Positions 37,367 through 51,058 of a DNA stretch of 64,000 nucleotides are shown in pieces. A program made the position numbers and the translations under genes. The notes under the pieces are model-generated. The model worked only from the letters and a program-made list of their open reading frames with translations. It searched no databases and was not told the DNA's origin. The stretch covers positions 8,381,702 to 8,445,701 of the forward strand of contig NC_088873.1 of the NCBI RefSeq assembly GCF_032884065.1, read 5' to 3'. Each line of letters opens with the position of its first letter. Within the stretch, counting starts at the first letter, position 1. This DNA is from Artemia franciscana. Taxonomy: Eukaryota; Arthropoda; Branchiopoda; Anostraca; Artemiidae.

Positions 37367-37489
37367 CCTGATTCAGATCCGGATTCGGTGGATTTTTGTA
37401 AGCCTCCTCAAGACCACCTGATTTTTTGCAGTTCAGTTTTTCTTTTGTACTTGTAGCAGATTTCTCAAGTATTCTGTTGTAATACATAA
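37367..37489 (-). CDS. NCKX exon: start of cytoplasmic loop
   Basis: The acceptor is CTTTTTTAG (AG at 37491-37490) and the donor is GTAAGC at 37366-37361. A Val codon split G|TT joins it to the 41192-41339 exon, giving YIAVMYYNRILEK across the junction. This matches the SLC24 pattern YxxxMxxN at the end of the alpha-1 half. The rest is hydrophilic (KLNCKKSGGLEEA, then NPPNPDLNQ) and ends with a G that makes Glu with the 31834-31959 exon. It is flanked in both introns by ~200-bp inverted repeats. Confidence 0.92.
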
Positions 37490-39860
37490 CTAAAAAAGAA
37501 AAAAACATGATACAAATGTGAGACAAAACGAAGATTCAAAAACACCTTTTTTTCATTCAAAAATATCTGCCTTCGAAGATTTTTTTTTCCATTTTGTTCT
37601 TCTTACCACTCAACAAAGTGCGTTTCGTATGAAGCCTACTAGCTTCTATCGTGCATAATTGTATAGAGGAACCAAAAGTTAGTTATAATGTATCTTAAAG
37701 GGCTAATCTGGGTCGTAGTCCTAGAAAACCCGACCATCATTTTTTGAAAAAGTACAAGCAGGGGAAGCCAAAAACCCACTTCATAGCCGCTAAATTGTTT
37801 ATGCTTCTAGCATAGCAATTGGGATGTACAGGCTGTTGGAAATCCGGAATATTTACAACATGCAAAATCATGGTCTTAAATAACCAACAACTTCTGTCAA
37901 GTTAGACCACCACTTCTTCCTTTTTTTTTGCAGGAGGGGGATTACTCTAATTCGTCTTATATAACTTGAAGAATTAAAACAAACTTTTTGGATAAAACTA
38001 GCAATCTGATAGCACTTAAATAAAGCCTGAGCTTATAGGCCATCACTTCTTACTTTTTTTTTGCAGGGGGAGAGGGATTGTGCGAATATTATCTGACGTA
38101 ACAAAAAAGTTAAAAACCCACTTTTCGGATAAAACTAGCGAATTGATAGCACCGAAATCTAGCCTGAGCTTAAACCGTTTTTTATGATGTTTAAACAGAT
38201 TAATCCAAAAGTTCTAAAAATTTTCTTTGTCATTAAGTATTTGAGTCAGCAGTTGGGAAAGAATTTAAGTCGTGCAAATATTTATCTAAGATAAGTTATA
38301 AATTGATTCCATTGTATATTCTATAGAGCCGAAAACGAGGGAATGCTGACTCAGAAATCACGTACAACACCTGGCGCGCGCCAAGCGTGGAGAACCGTGC
38401 CAATCGTGGAGGAGCTGTGCCAAGTGCTACGAGGAATGTACCATCCGTGGTGGAACTGCGCGATACACGGGTGGTTTGACATGTACATCAGGTGTATGAA
38501 AATGGACAACCCCTCGGCTGAGAAAGGTGACAAACAAAATTGTTGCGCAATTGGCGTATCTAGAGCTAAGGAGGAGCCAAAAAAGGAAGAGTTATACCGA
38601 CGTATTTCATTCAATATCAAATAATATGTTCATATTCGTGGTAGCAAAATTAAAAGCACAGAGCAACCCGTGCCAATACCAATAGTAACCGAAACTTTAA
38701 AAGATAGAAGCCACAGAAAAGTGCCGGTTTCTACTATAGACTATCTCAAAGCTTCAAGACAGCCGATAGCATTAGAACTATCGAAAGTTATTTGGGTAGG
38801 TAGCCACCCAGTTTCGAATGCCATATAAATGTTTTTTTTTTCTTTTTTGACGAATATTAAGCCAATAGAAAGAACAAAAATTAATTGAGTGCCGACATTT
38901 TTTTTTTAGAAGTAAACCCTTTATTTTACTGTCAAAACACCTACCGGTTTCTTAAAAGTCACTACTCGATACAGTAGGGTCCTTAATATTAGGTACATTT
39001 AATGGTTGAAATAATCAGAGTCTAACTGGTTCAAGGTAGTTGGAAAACCCGAAAACTCAGCAGTTGGAATTGTTCCCAGGTAATAGGAAAACCCGAAAAC
39101 CTGGTATTTGGTATTACTTCCCAGATAGTTGAAAAACCGGTTATAACTAAACTGTTTTTTTTAAAGCTCTCGCAACCCTATAATAAAATCTTCTAATCTC
39201 TCACAAAATATCGGGGTTTCAACGGCGATGTACGCATTCAACTTGGAAACCATCAAACCTTATAAAATTGCCCTTAATTTCAGATAACAATCCCATGTAT
39301 GCCCCTATTACTTTCCAATCAAGGACTATGCCTCCCACTCCCTCCCTCGCAGAAATGAAATAATTAACCAATTAATTATGTTTAACTTAAATCTATTTAG
39401 CGTAATAAACACAAATATAAACCATTACAGACATAAATCACTTGACTAGGAAAAGAAATTTCTAGTGCGTAGTGATTACCTACATAAACATTCCTAGAGG
39501 CATCCTAAACTAAATAATATAATCAAAAAAATCTCCTTCTTCCGAAATCCCCCAGGGTTATAGCCACCATCCAAATACAACTCCATTGACTCCCACCCCT
39601 TCAACCCGCTCCTCCCCCAGCCCTATAGCTTACTCACATTCCCCCACAAAAAAATTGCGTGCCTTGGATACAGAAATATGACCCCAATACTAGAGAACAC
39701 GAAGATTTAACGAATGTTTAAGGCCTAGGAGAACCAAACACGACCACGTCAGACACGTAAGTAGGAATTTGTTCCTAGAGTGAAATGCCAATACAGAAGA
39801 GAAAAGAGAATCACGTGCGAAATTACACTGTAAAAAAAAAAAAAAAAAATGTATTTCAAA

Positions 39861-40066
39861 CAAAATAATTCCCAGAATATATAGAGGTCCAAAGGAAATA
39901 CAATGTTTTGTTGGAATTTCAATTACTGTTTTAAGTCCAAAAATCATTTAAAATATCAAGATTTATTTGCTTTTCTTTACAATAACATAATTCCCAAAGA
40001 AAATAAGTTTTGTTGATCAATATAGTTTGGATTTCAACATTAGAAGAAATTTCTCAAGCATTATAT
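39861..40066. repeat. Inverted repeat arm in intron upstream of exon 37367-37489
   Basis: Counterpart of 5595-5800. It is the reverse complement of 35117-35310. Confidence 0.8.
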
Positions 40067-41191
40067 AGAATTTGACTATGATAGCATCGAAAACAATATG
40101 AATTGACATTCTAAACCAATATTAGAATTATGACAGAAATAAGTAAAAGCTGATTGTCCAGTAGAATTTAAAAAGATAGTGCAGAATCATAGAAAATATA
40201 TTTTTACTTAGAAATGCACCGAATTCACATTTGTACAATCTCTAGTCAATTTCTCCACTTCTACCTCGCCTCCCTCGTTCTGTTTCAACAAATATCCCGC
40301 TTCTTATCCTATAAAAATATCCCCTGAAAGATAATGAAAAAATTTTGTCCCGTACATAGTGAAAATGTTAAATAAATGAGTCCCCCCTCGTTCTGCCTTA
40401 TAGTTGCTTAATGTTTTTTGAAATTTTTGAACTTTCTTTTTTTTAACTAAATTGCGTTTTGAAGGTTTTAGTCAGAAGACTGAACTGTTTTTGAGTAATT
40501 ATTTAGCTTATTCTCTTTTAATTTTACGAGTTTTGACATTTTGATAAATTTTTCTGACATATACTTGCTTTTTCTGTATCTGCATTTTGACTCTATGATG
40601 GTTCTTTTCGGAAATAAAATCATATCTTACCTCAAATGTACACACAGAAATTTCTGTGCAAACCCTGCCTATTTCACAAAACTTTTATAGGCATTTTTTT
40701 TATAATTCGCTTTTTGTGAATTTCTATAAATATAAATTTGTTAAGTTGCTACCCTAATTTTAAAAAAATCAATGCTTAGATATATTAGACAGCCCTCTGA
40801 ATACGATTTATACATTTTCGTTTTTTTATTTTTTTAGTAACGAAAATCCTTGCATGAGAGCAACAATATTTTTTACGATGAACGCTATTTTTACCACTAA
40901 GTGCTTAAAACATATTTGTTGCCTTTACGGGCAAATCAAGCATAAGACACTATAGAAAAACAGTGTATCGACCAAGAAATTAATTTATTAATTTATTAAG
41001 AAATTAATTAATTAATTTAATACATTTATAGGAACATTTTAATTTCCCAGGGACCTATAAAAATAATATATTCAAAATTCTTTTCAGCACCTATATTAAA
41101 GTGCCTGAGGAGCCAGATCCAGCCATTCACCTTTTTTTTGGAGACCCCAAAAATTGACAACTTGTCCATTGTAATGCTTTAGTAAGCTTAC

Positions 41192-41339
41192 CTGCTATAT
41201 AAACTACGTAAAGAAGAACAAGAATAAGAGCTTCCCACCACTCAATTCTACCGTCATAAATAATACCAATTAGGGCTGCCACAACAAATCCATACATTAT
41301 GCAATCTCGGGTTAGTGGCCACCATTCCAAAGGAACAGC
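41192..41339 (-). CDS. NCKX exon: transmembrane segments after alpha-1
   Basis: The acceptor is TATTGCAG (AG at 41341-41340) and the donor is GTAAGC at 41191. It starts in phase 0 directly after the alpha-1 exon, so AVGF is followed by AVPLEWWPLTRDC. The WWPLxRD and YD-x-x-x-WWE-L motifs are hallmarks of SLC24 exchangers. The two hydrophobic stretches are YGFVVAALIGIIY and ALILVLLYVVYIA. It ends in a single G that completes Val with the next exon. Confidence 0.95.
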
Positions 41340-44040
41340 CTGCAATATAAAGTTGAACAAATGGATTGAAATAAATGAGAATGACTTATGTCCAAACTAA
41401 GCCACAACTAGCCACAACTAAGCCACAACAAACTAAGTCACAACCAGGACGTACGAAGGGCGTTGAGTAAGACTCGGGACCCAGACACTCCTCCCTAGAT
41501 TCTCCTGAATTCTTCAGGACTCGAATTTCAGGAAAATTGTCCAATGTACTATTTTTATTGGTACTTGTCTCTTATAGTGACCATACTGAAGAAGTTAAGT
41601 TAGGTTAATCATAATGAAATATACCAAAACATGATGAAAATGTAATATTTTAGCAACAAAACTTTGGAAATTACAATAGAGAATTATGGAAAACAGGCCA
41701 CCCAGAACGCATTATATTATATACCTAGCCAGCTCTATACATTAAATACTTAATCAAAATACACCTACGTAAGATTTTATCTCACTAAGACTAAGCTAAC
41801 AATCTTTGAATGCAGATAGAGAAACCGGTTTTACTCAGATCAAGAGCCTGAGTGTAGTCACTATAATAGACAAGTAGATATATTAAATACTTATCTTCGA
41901 AAGCAGATAGAGAAACCGGTTTTACTCAGATCAAGAGGTGTAGTATGGTCACTATAATAGACAAGTACAGCTTGACAAATTTTCGAATTATTGGAAATAC
42001 ATCCAAAAAGTGAGGTTAATCCTAATGAAAAATAACAAAACACGAAGATATAATGATACTTTAGAAATACAATAATGGAAACCTAGCCCAACCCAACCTA
42101 ACGTAATCTAGCCCCACCCCTACCCCGAATATGCAAATATATAGCCCAAATTATACAAGTCCAATGCATTCTTTCTAAGTGCAATGCATTGTGTCATCCA
42201 ATACTTGTTTTTATAGCTATGAAACTGGTTTCCTGAGATGTAACCTAAGCGTGATTCTTGAATACGTTTCCAATAATCGACAAGTACCAAATAGCTTAAA
42301 AGTTAAAAGTGTTCTAAAATACATTAAATATTTTGGAAATTTCTTTTAATTCAATTACCTTTATTTATTTAAGTACAATAATAATCACTTTTCTTTTTAC
42401 ATTTTAAGTGCTCCAATACTCCTTTTGTCACAACAACTATTCAACAACAAAAAAATATAAAGAAAAACCTCCCAGCTCTCATTACCAAGTTTAAAATTCC
42501 CGCCTAAAATTGCTCTCAAGTAAAGCAGACACATCTCAATCCCATTATTCCCGTTCAGCAGGAGTAACAGAGAAGTTATACGTACTTAATTTATTTAAAA
42601 TATATTTATATTCTAAATATAAATATAATGAGTCTCGTTGACCTGTTTTTTTTTTGTACTATCAATTTGAGTCCATGTTTTACGCGTCATTTCTCCTCTA
42701 TAACATTCAACTTCTTTGGCTGAACCAGACATAATGCTATCGATTATATAAAGAAGCAGCATACCTACACACCGTAAAGGGTCGCTCTATCCATACGACA
42801 GGTCTTAATCGTCCCACTTCCAACACCTTCCACCCAGAAAATTTGAAAAAGATGGGTCTATGCCTTATTGTTGTGTTTATTCCAACCTCCCCTCCCCCTA
42901 GTAGCACAATCTAGTCTTAGAATAGCCTTCCTTTCCTCGAGTAGAGTTTGTATTTTTCGGAAGATCTGTGGGATTCCCAATGCATCTCCCGACAAAAATT
43001 ACAAGAAATCAGAAAGCTCCGAATCCCTGGAAAATGTTGCTACGTGGTCCTTTTTTTGTTTTTTCATATGGCTGTTTTTTTTTGGCCTTAGCTGAATGGA
43101 TTTTTATGTCTGTTTGCAGTTATAAGAATATGAATGAGCTCAACTTGGCTTGTTCTCCTTTTCAGTTTGTGAAGAACTGTTCGGGGATAGCAGTAAAAAA
43201 GAAAGAAAAAAAAGTCCAAAACCCGTCCGAATATTTCACGCCGCTTTGTGAATATTTGCAAATCTTTGCCTTGGATATTACCTTTTTTAGTGGGACAGAG
43301 TAACATTCCGTAAACGTTTGCCCTACTAGCCAGGCATACTCTGTCTATTCTCTGTTTAATCCCAGAAGTTCTAATAAAAAGAAATCTAAATACAGGGATC
43401 TGCCTCATCTGAAAAACCCACCAGTGCCATGTGATTTATAGCTCTAGGTTCTAAATATTTTCTAAGAATTTGGAAAAAAATAGGGTTTGACAACGAAAAA
43501 TGTCTTATATCAAAACAACTTTAAAATCAGAGAGGAACACGACTCCAGTTATTTTCAAATTTCAAAGACATTCCATTATTTTTCAAGCTTTCAGCTGCTT
43601 CCGAGGTTCCCTTTGAAATACTGGCTATTTCGGAAAGAGGTGATTGTCGAAGTCCTGCTTTTTATTCACGGAATCGCATCTGGCTTCTATTGATCTGCTC
43701 TTTGGACTTTTACAATGTGGTATTTTATTCCTAAATCAATTGAACATCTCTAAGAACATAATAGACAATGGCAAACAGTTCTACCAAAAAATTTTACATT
43801 TAATTACATTTAACCAAACTAAAAAAATTTACATAGGTGGCCTTGAATGCCACCTACAGATATTCTACCGAAAATCGACAAAGTTTTACAAATAGTTAGA
43901 AAACTGCCGCCTGACTACTCAGACAGAGGGGTCCAAGCCTTTTTTTTATATTTAGGTAAAGCCGATATTGATAAAACCAAATAAAAGGAAAATGAAAATG
44001 CTCGACGCTGTTATAAAACCTGGCTGCCTCATAATTTTGG

Positions 44041-44140
44041 CAACTACTACTAACAACTCAATAAAGCACCAAGCCGCCTGAGGCCGACATAGCTGCACAC
44101 GTTCCTCCCCACCCTAATCGATTCAAAGCTTCCTTGTACC
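44041..44140 (-). pseudogene. Antisense non-LTR 3' end, right-block copy
   Basis: Counterpart of 9698-9790. Confidence 0.6.
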
Positions 44141-44199
44141 TTGAAAATATATGAGACACTTACATTGGCAGTTCTGGTCTCTCTTACGCCTGAGCCATA

Positions 44200-44545
44200 A
44201 GCTCGATTAGCACCCCCACCCGTCTCCCCGTAAAATTATCGGGCAAAATTTTATCAAAATTTTCGTTTATTAACAACATTATTTTGAATTGCTTTAACTT
44301 AACAATTTGAACTATTATTATTCAATGATTTTATATATTTTTATTTTATTAATTACTTAGTAAATTATTAATTTTTCATTTATTAAATGTGTCCTCTACT
44401 TTATTTTAATAAAAATAGAATTTATAAAATTACAAAATGATTATAACAGTTAGATTGTTTATTTAAAATTTACCCCTAAAATGTCTTCGTCCGGGACAAG
44501 CACCCCCTCTGTCCAACGCCTAAAACCGCCTCTAGAAATTTAGCC
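44200..44545. repeat. Unclassified dispersed repeat, right-block copy
   Basis: Counterpart of 9840-10200. It is shorter by a few bases in the T-rich centre. Confidence 0.55.
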
Positions 44546-45005
44546 TTTAGCGCTACATTTCATAGCCACTTGCTGATAAACAATGAATTTGAACACTTTT
44601 ACAAGAGAATTTTTTCAACCGTCTCCTTGATTCAATGATGTGGTTTATTCACCTGCTGTCAAAGGGTGACGGCAGGGTACACCTCCTTGCACCGCGTATG
44701 GTGCACGCCTTCTTGTGTACACGATTTTTGAAAGTGGGAACTCCTTGGAAATATCCAAACTCAACCAAAAACGAGTAAATTTGAAATTTGAACTCTTGCA
44801 TTATAAGCGTTCATTATGTGACGCCGCAACTGATGCTTAATCGTGAAATTTGGCTACAAGCCATTTTCAGTTACCAGCCAAGATGTTACAGTTTTTTAAC
44901 GGAAAATTAGGCAGACGTGAGAAAGTTGATAAAGGGACTCGCTAAAATTTGTTATACAATTCAGGGGAACGGAAAACGGAAAAAATATTGTTTAATGGTG
45001 CAAGA

Positions 45006-45006
<1 letters not shown>

Positions 45007-45066
<60 letters not shown>

Positions 45067-45070
45067 ATAA
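45007..45070. repeat. (TA)n microsatellite, left part
   Basis: TA array interrupted on its right by a SINE. The array resumes at 45387. Confidence 0.95.
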
Positions 45071-45546
<476 letters not shown>

Positions 45547-46044
45547 TAGATTGTCAGGTTTACCGACTCTTGAACATGCAACATATAATTGTCCATGGGA
45601 AAAAACAATCTGTATTCAGATCTATACCTCATTATTCTAATGATTACCCTTGAGCTTTGTTGATGGTGATTGCTAATCGATCACTCCTGTGTCCCCGTCG
45701 TCATTTATATATCCCCCTGTGCCCCCCGGCGTCCCCGTTGTTGTTGTTCCCTGTGTCCCGGTCGTCATTTGTGTCCCGGTGTCACAGTCTATAATTTCTC
45801 TTTGAGTGTCCTGGTCGTCATTTATATTCCCTGTGTCCCGGTCGTCATTTTTGTCTCGGTCGTCATTTGTGTTCCGGTGTCCCGGTCTGTAATTTATCTT
45901 TGAGTGTCCTGGTCGTCATTTATATTTCCTGTGTCCGGTCGTCATTTGTGTCCCGATGCTTTGTTGATGATGATTGCTAATCGAACATTCCTTGTGTCCC
46001 AGTCGCTTTCTCTTTGAGTGTCCCGGTCGTCATTTATATCCCTG
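45547..46044 (-). mobile_element. Helitron helicase C-terminus fragment plus minisatellite
   Basis: 45547-45690 (minus) carries the same CSRVGKPDN-type helicase end as 10897-11240, but its 3' hairpin tail has been replaced by TA repeats. 45690-46040 is GTCCCGGTCGTCATT minisatellite. Confidence 0.8.
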
Positions 46045-46944
<900 letters not shown>

Positions 46945-47070
46945 CTAGCTGTTGGGAAGTTTTGCGCCCCCCAAGCCCCCCTGCGCGCGTAAGTCGTTAC
47001 GCGCCATATTAGTTACGCGCCATTGTAGTTGTGTCCCTGTATCCCACCTGTGAATATAGATAGATATCTA
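46945..47070 (-). mobile_element. Helitron 3' terminal fragment
   Basis: A short piece with the GTAACGACTTACGCGCGCAG region (minus sense) and a final CTAG, but the terminal hairpin is degraded (only CAACAGCTAG remains). It is bounded on the right by the 5' end of a plus-strand Helitron. Confidence 0.65.
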
Positions 47071-47631
47071 TCTATATATATAAAAATAAGTTGTCTGTCT
47101 GTGGATGGATGGATGGATCAGGTGACGTCCACCTGAAAAAACTGGATTAGGTGACGTCAAAACTGAAAAAACTAAAAAAAGGCAAAAACTACAAAAAAAA
47201 CTAAAAACTAATAAAAAAAATAAAAAAGCTAAAAAACTAAAAAAAACTATAAAGGTAAAAACCAATAAAAAACTAAAAAAAAAACTGAAAAAACTAAAAA
47301 AAGGCAAAAACTACAAAAAAAAACTAAAAACTAATAAAAAAAGTAAAAAAGCTAAAAAACTAAAAAAACTAAAAAAACTAAAAAAAGGTAAAAAACTAAA
47401 AAAAATAAAAAAAAAAAAAAACTAAAAAAAAGGAAAAAACTGAAAAATAAGCTAAAATAAAGGTAAAAACCAATAAAAAACTAAAAAAAAAGAGGAAAAA
47501 ACTAATAAATGACGACACTCAAAGAGAAAGCGACCAGGACAAAAGGAATGTTCGATTAGCAATCAACAAAGCACCGGGACACAGGGAGTATAAATGACGA
47601 CCAGGACATAAGTAAAAAAAAAAAAAAACTA
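47071..47631 (+). mobile_element. Helitron 5' part with (CTAAAAA) low-complexity body
   Basis: It starts TCTATATATATAAAAATAAG TTGTCTGT, the 5' form shared by the family, then GGTGACGTC. Next comes a long (CTAAAAAA)-like repeat and a minisatellite snippet. No 3' terminus of its own. Confidence 0.7.
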
Positions 47632-49104
47632 TCTATATATATAAAATAAGTTGTCTGTGGATCTGTGGATCGTGGATCAGGTGACGTCACCTGAAAAAAC
47701 TGGATCAGGTGACGTCAAAACTGAAAAAACTAAAAAAAGGCAAAAACTACAAAAAAAACTAAAAACTAATAAAAAAAATAAAAAAGCTAAAAAACTAAAA
47801 AAACTAAAAAAAGGCAAAAACTACAAAAAAAACTAAAAACTAATAAAAAAGCTAAAAAACTAAAAAAACTAAAAAAAAAGGCAAAAACTACAAAAAAACT
47901 AAAAACTAATAAAAAAAATAAAAAAGCTAAAAAACTAAAAAAACTAAAAAAACTAAAAAAAGGTAAAAAACTAAAAAAACTAAAAACTAAAAAAAAACTA
48001 AAAAAGGTAAAAACTAAAAGAACTAAAAAGAAAAAAATAAATGACGACACTCAAAGAGAAAGCGACCAGGACAAAAGGAATGTTCGATTAGCAATCAACA
48101 AAGCACCGGGACACAGGGAGTATAAATGACGACCAGGACACAAGTAAAAAAAAAATTAACAAAACTAAAAAGAAGGTAAAAACTACAAAAAAACTAAAAA
48201 GAAAAAAAAACTAAAAAATAATAAAAAAACTAAAAAATCTAAAAATCTAAATAAACTAAAAAAGAAAAAAAAAGGAAAAAAATAAAGGAGAAAAACAAAA
48301 CTAAAAAACGAATGTATATACAGACCGGTACACCGGGATACAAATGACGACCGGGACACAGGGAATATAAATAACGACCGGGACACAGGGACACAACTAC
48401 AACGGGGACACCGGGGGAAACAGGGGGATATAAATGACGACCGGGACAAAAAAACTAAAAAGAAAAAAAAACTAAAAACTAATAAAAAAAACTAAAAAAT
48501 CTAAAAATCTAAATAAGCTAAAAAAGAAAAAAAAAGGAAAAAAATAAAGGAGAAAAACAAAACTAAAAAACGAATGTATATACAGACCGGGACACCGGGA
48601 TACAAATGACGACCGGGACCCGGGACACAGGGAATATAAATGACGACCGGGACACAGGGACACAACTACAACGGGGACACCGGGGGAAACAGGGGGATGT
48701 AAATGACGACCGGGACACCGGGACAGGGAATGGTCGATTAGCAATCACCATCAACAAAGCTCAAGGGCAATCATTAGAATCATGAGGTATAGATCTGAAT
48801 ACAGATTGTTTTCCCATGGACCATTATATGTTGCATGTTCAAGAGTCGGTAAACCTGACAATCTATTTATATGCAAAGACAATGGGACAGCAAAGAATGT
48901 TGTATATTCGCAAGTTTTACGTAGTTAAAACCATATATATATATATCTATCTATATTCACAGGTGGGACATAGGGACACAACTACAATGGCGCGTAACTA
49001 ATATGGCGCGTAACGACTTACGCGCGCGGGGGGGCTTGGGGGGGCGCGAAGCGCCCCCACCAACTAGGTTTTGGGGTGGCGCGAAGCGCCACCCCAACAG
49101 CTAG
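47632..49104 (+). mobile_element. End-to-end non-autonomous Helitron, 1473 bp
   Basis: 5' end TCTATATATATAAAATAAGT at 47632. 3' end is a perfect 12-bp hairpin, TTGGGGTGGCGC (49071-49082), loop GAA, GCGCCACCCCAA (49086-49097), then CAG and CTAG at 49101-49104 with host T next. This is the textbook Helitron 3' structure. A second hairpin of the same design (GGGGGCGC, GAA, GCGCCCCC near 49031-49049), also followed by CTAG, lies just inside. The body has CTAAAAA repeats, minisatellite, and 48737-48935, which is the helicase C-terminus with an in-frame TGA and a one-base deletion before CATGGAC. No Rep domain, so it must be mobilised in trans. Confidence 0.88.
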
Positions 49105-50223
49105 TATATATATGTTTTTAACTACGTAAAACTTGCGAATATACAACATTCTTCGCTGTCCCATTGTCTGTGCATACAAATAGATTGTCAGGTTTACCGA
49201 CTCTTGAACATGCAACATATAATTGTCCATGGGAAAACAATCCGTATTCAGATCTATACCTCATGATTCTAATGATTGCCCTTGAGCTTTGTTGATGGTG
49301 ATTGCTAATCGACCATTCCCTGTGTCGCCATCGTCATTTATATATCCCCCTGTGCCCCCCGGCGCCCCCGTTGTAGTTGTGTCCCTGTGTCCCGGTCGTC
49401 ATTTGTGTCCCGGTGTACCAGTCTGTAATTTCCCTTTGAGTGTCCCGGTCGTCATTTATATTCCTTGTGTCCCGGTGTCCCGGTCTGCATACACATTCGT
49501 TTTTGAATTGGTCTTTTTTTAGTTTTTAGTTTTTTACTTTTTTTTAGTTTTTTTTAGTTATACCTCATGATTCTAATGATTGCCCTTGAGCTTTGTTGAT
49601 GGTGATTGCTAATCGAACATTCCCTGTGTCCCCGTCGTCATTTATATATCCCCCTGTGCCCCCCGGCGTCCCCGTTGTAGTTGTGTCCTGTGTCCCGGTC
49701 GTCATTTAAATTCCCTGTGTCCCGGTCGTCATTTGTGTCCCGGTGTCCCGGTCTGTATATACATTCGTTTTTGAATTGGTATATGAAGAAATAAATTTTT
49801 GCGTTTTTCTCCTTTTTTTCTTTTTAGTTTTTTTTGTTTTTATCATTTATATTCCCTGTGTCCCGGTCGTCATTTGTGTCCCGGTGCTTTGTTGATGGTG
49901 ATTGCTAATCGAACATTCCTTGTGTCCCGGTCGCTTTCTCTTTGAGTGTCCCGGTCGTCATTTATATTTCCTATGTCCCGGTGTCCCGGTCGTCATTTGT
50001 GTCCCGATGTCCCGGTGTGTAATTTCGTCAATCAACAAACATGACGTCACTCGACACACACACAGACAACTTATTTTTATACATATAGATAGATAGATAG
50101 ATATATAGATGTCCCGGTGGCCCGGTCGTCATTTGTGTCCCGATGTCCCGGTCTGTAATTTCGTCAGTCGACAAACATGACGTCACTCGACAGACACACA
50201 GACAACTTATTTTTATATATATA
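49105..50223 (-). mobile_element. Fragmented minus-strand Helitron derivative(s)
   Basis: The helicase C-terminus (49313-49112) is followed outwards by minisatellite and T-rich blocks, a second partial helicase piece (49559-49620), a third snippet at 49886-49930, and two successive 5' ends (GACAACTTATTTTTATA in plus sense at about 50066 and 50203). The 3' hairpin is missing. It appears to be the Helitron that received the 47632-49104 insertion. Confidence 0.7.
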
Positions 50224-50980
50224 GAAAGTTGCTATTGGGTTGGCGCTTCGCGCCACCCTAACACCTAGTTAGTGAGGGCTCTTCGCGCCCCCCAAGCCCC
50301 CCCCACGCGCGTAAGTCGTTACGCGCCATTGTAGTTGTGTCCCTGTGTGCCACCTGTGAATATAGATAAAAGAGAAAAGATATCTCTTTTCGTTATAGAT
50401 TTATATATGTTTTTAACTACGTAAAACTTGCGAATATACAACATTCTTTGATGTCCCATTGTCTGTGCATATAAATAGATTGTCAGGTTTACCGACTCTT
50501 GAACATGCAACATAAAATTGTCCATGGGAAAAACAATCCGTACTCAGATCTATACCTCATTATTCTAATGATTGCCCTTGAGCTTTGTTGATGGTGATTG
50601 CTAATCGAACATTCCCTGTGTCCCGGTCGTCATTTATATTCCCCGTATCCCGGTCGTCATTTGTGTCCCAGTGTCCCAGTCTGTAATTTCTCTTTGAGCG
50701 TCCCGTTCGTCATTTATATTCCCTGTGCCTCGTTCGTCATTTGTGTCCCGGTCTGTAATTTATCTTTGAGTGTCCCGTTCGTCATTTATATTTCCCGGTC
50801 GTTATTTGTGTCCCAGTGTCCAAGTCTGTAATTTCTCTTTGAGTGTCCTGGTCGTCATTTATATTCCCTGTGTCCCGGCTTTTAGTTTTCTTTTTCTCCT
50901 TTATTTTTCAGTTTTTTTCCTTTTTTTAGTTTTGTAGTTTTTACCTTTTTTAGTTTTTTTCTTCTTTTGTATTAATGCTA

Positions 50981-51058
50981 AAGCCAAGGTTCAAACCTGG
51001 AGCCTCTCGGAACTAGAACCTGAAACATAACGCTTTACCAACTCAGCTACTTCGGCTT
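50981..51058 (-). ncRNA. tRNA-like sequence (pseudo-tRNA or SINE head)
   Basis: On the minus strand it contains TAGCTGAGTTGG (51049-51038, A-box-like) and GGTTTGAACCT (50997-50987, B-box-like). The T-arm CCAGG-TTTGAAC-CTTGG pairs, and the ends can pair as an acceptor stem with a mismatch. The anticodon stem (TTATG...) does not pair, so a working tRNA is unlikely. It lies inside the Helitron derivative and directly continues the partial ORF that starts at 51116. Confidence 0.55.

Noticed and set aside
47068..48744. Open frames rich in Phe/Leu or Lys/Asn
   Set aside because: Product of the (CTAAAAA) low-complexity tract.
49020..49104. Rho-independent terminator-like hairpins
   Set aside because: The stem-loop plus CTAG and the host T define a Helitron end; the genome is eukaryotic.
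50981..51058. Functional tRNA gene
   Set aside because: The anticodon stem does not pair, the acceptor stem has a mismatch, and it lies in transposon DNA.
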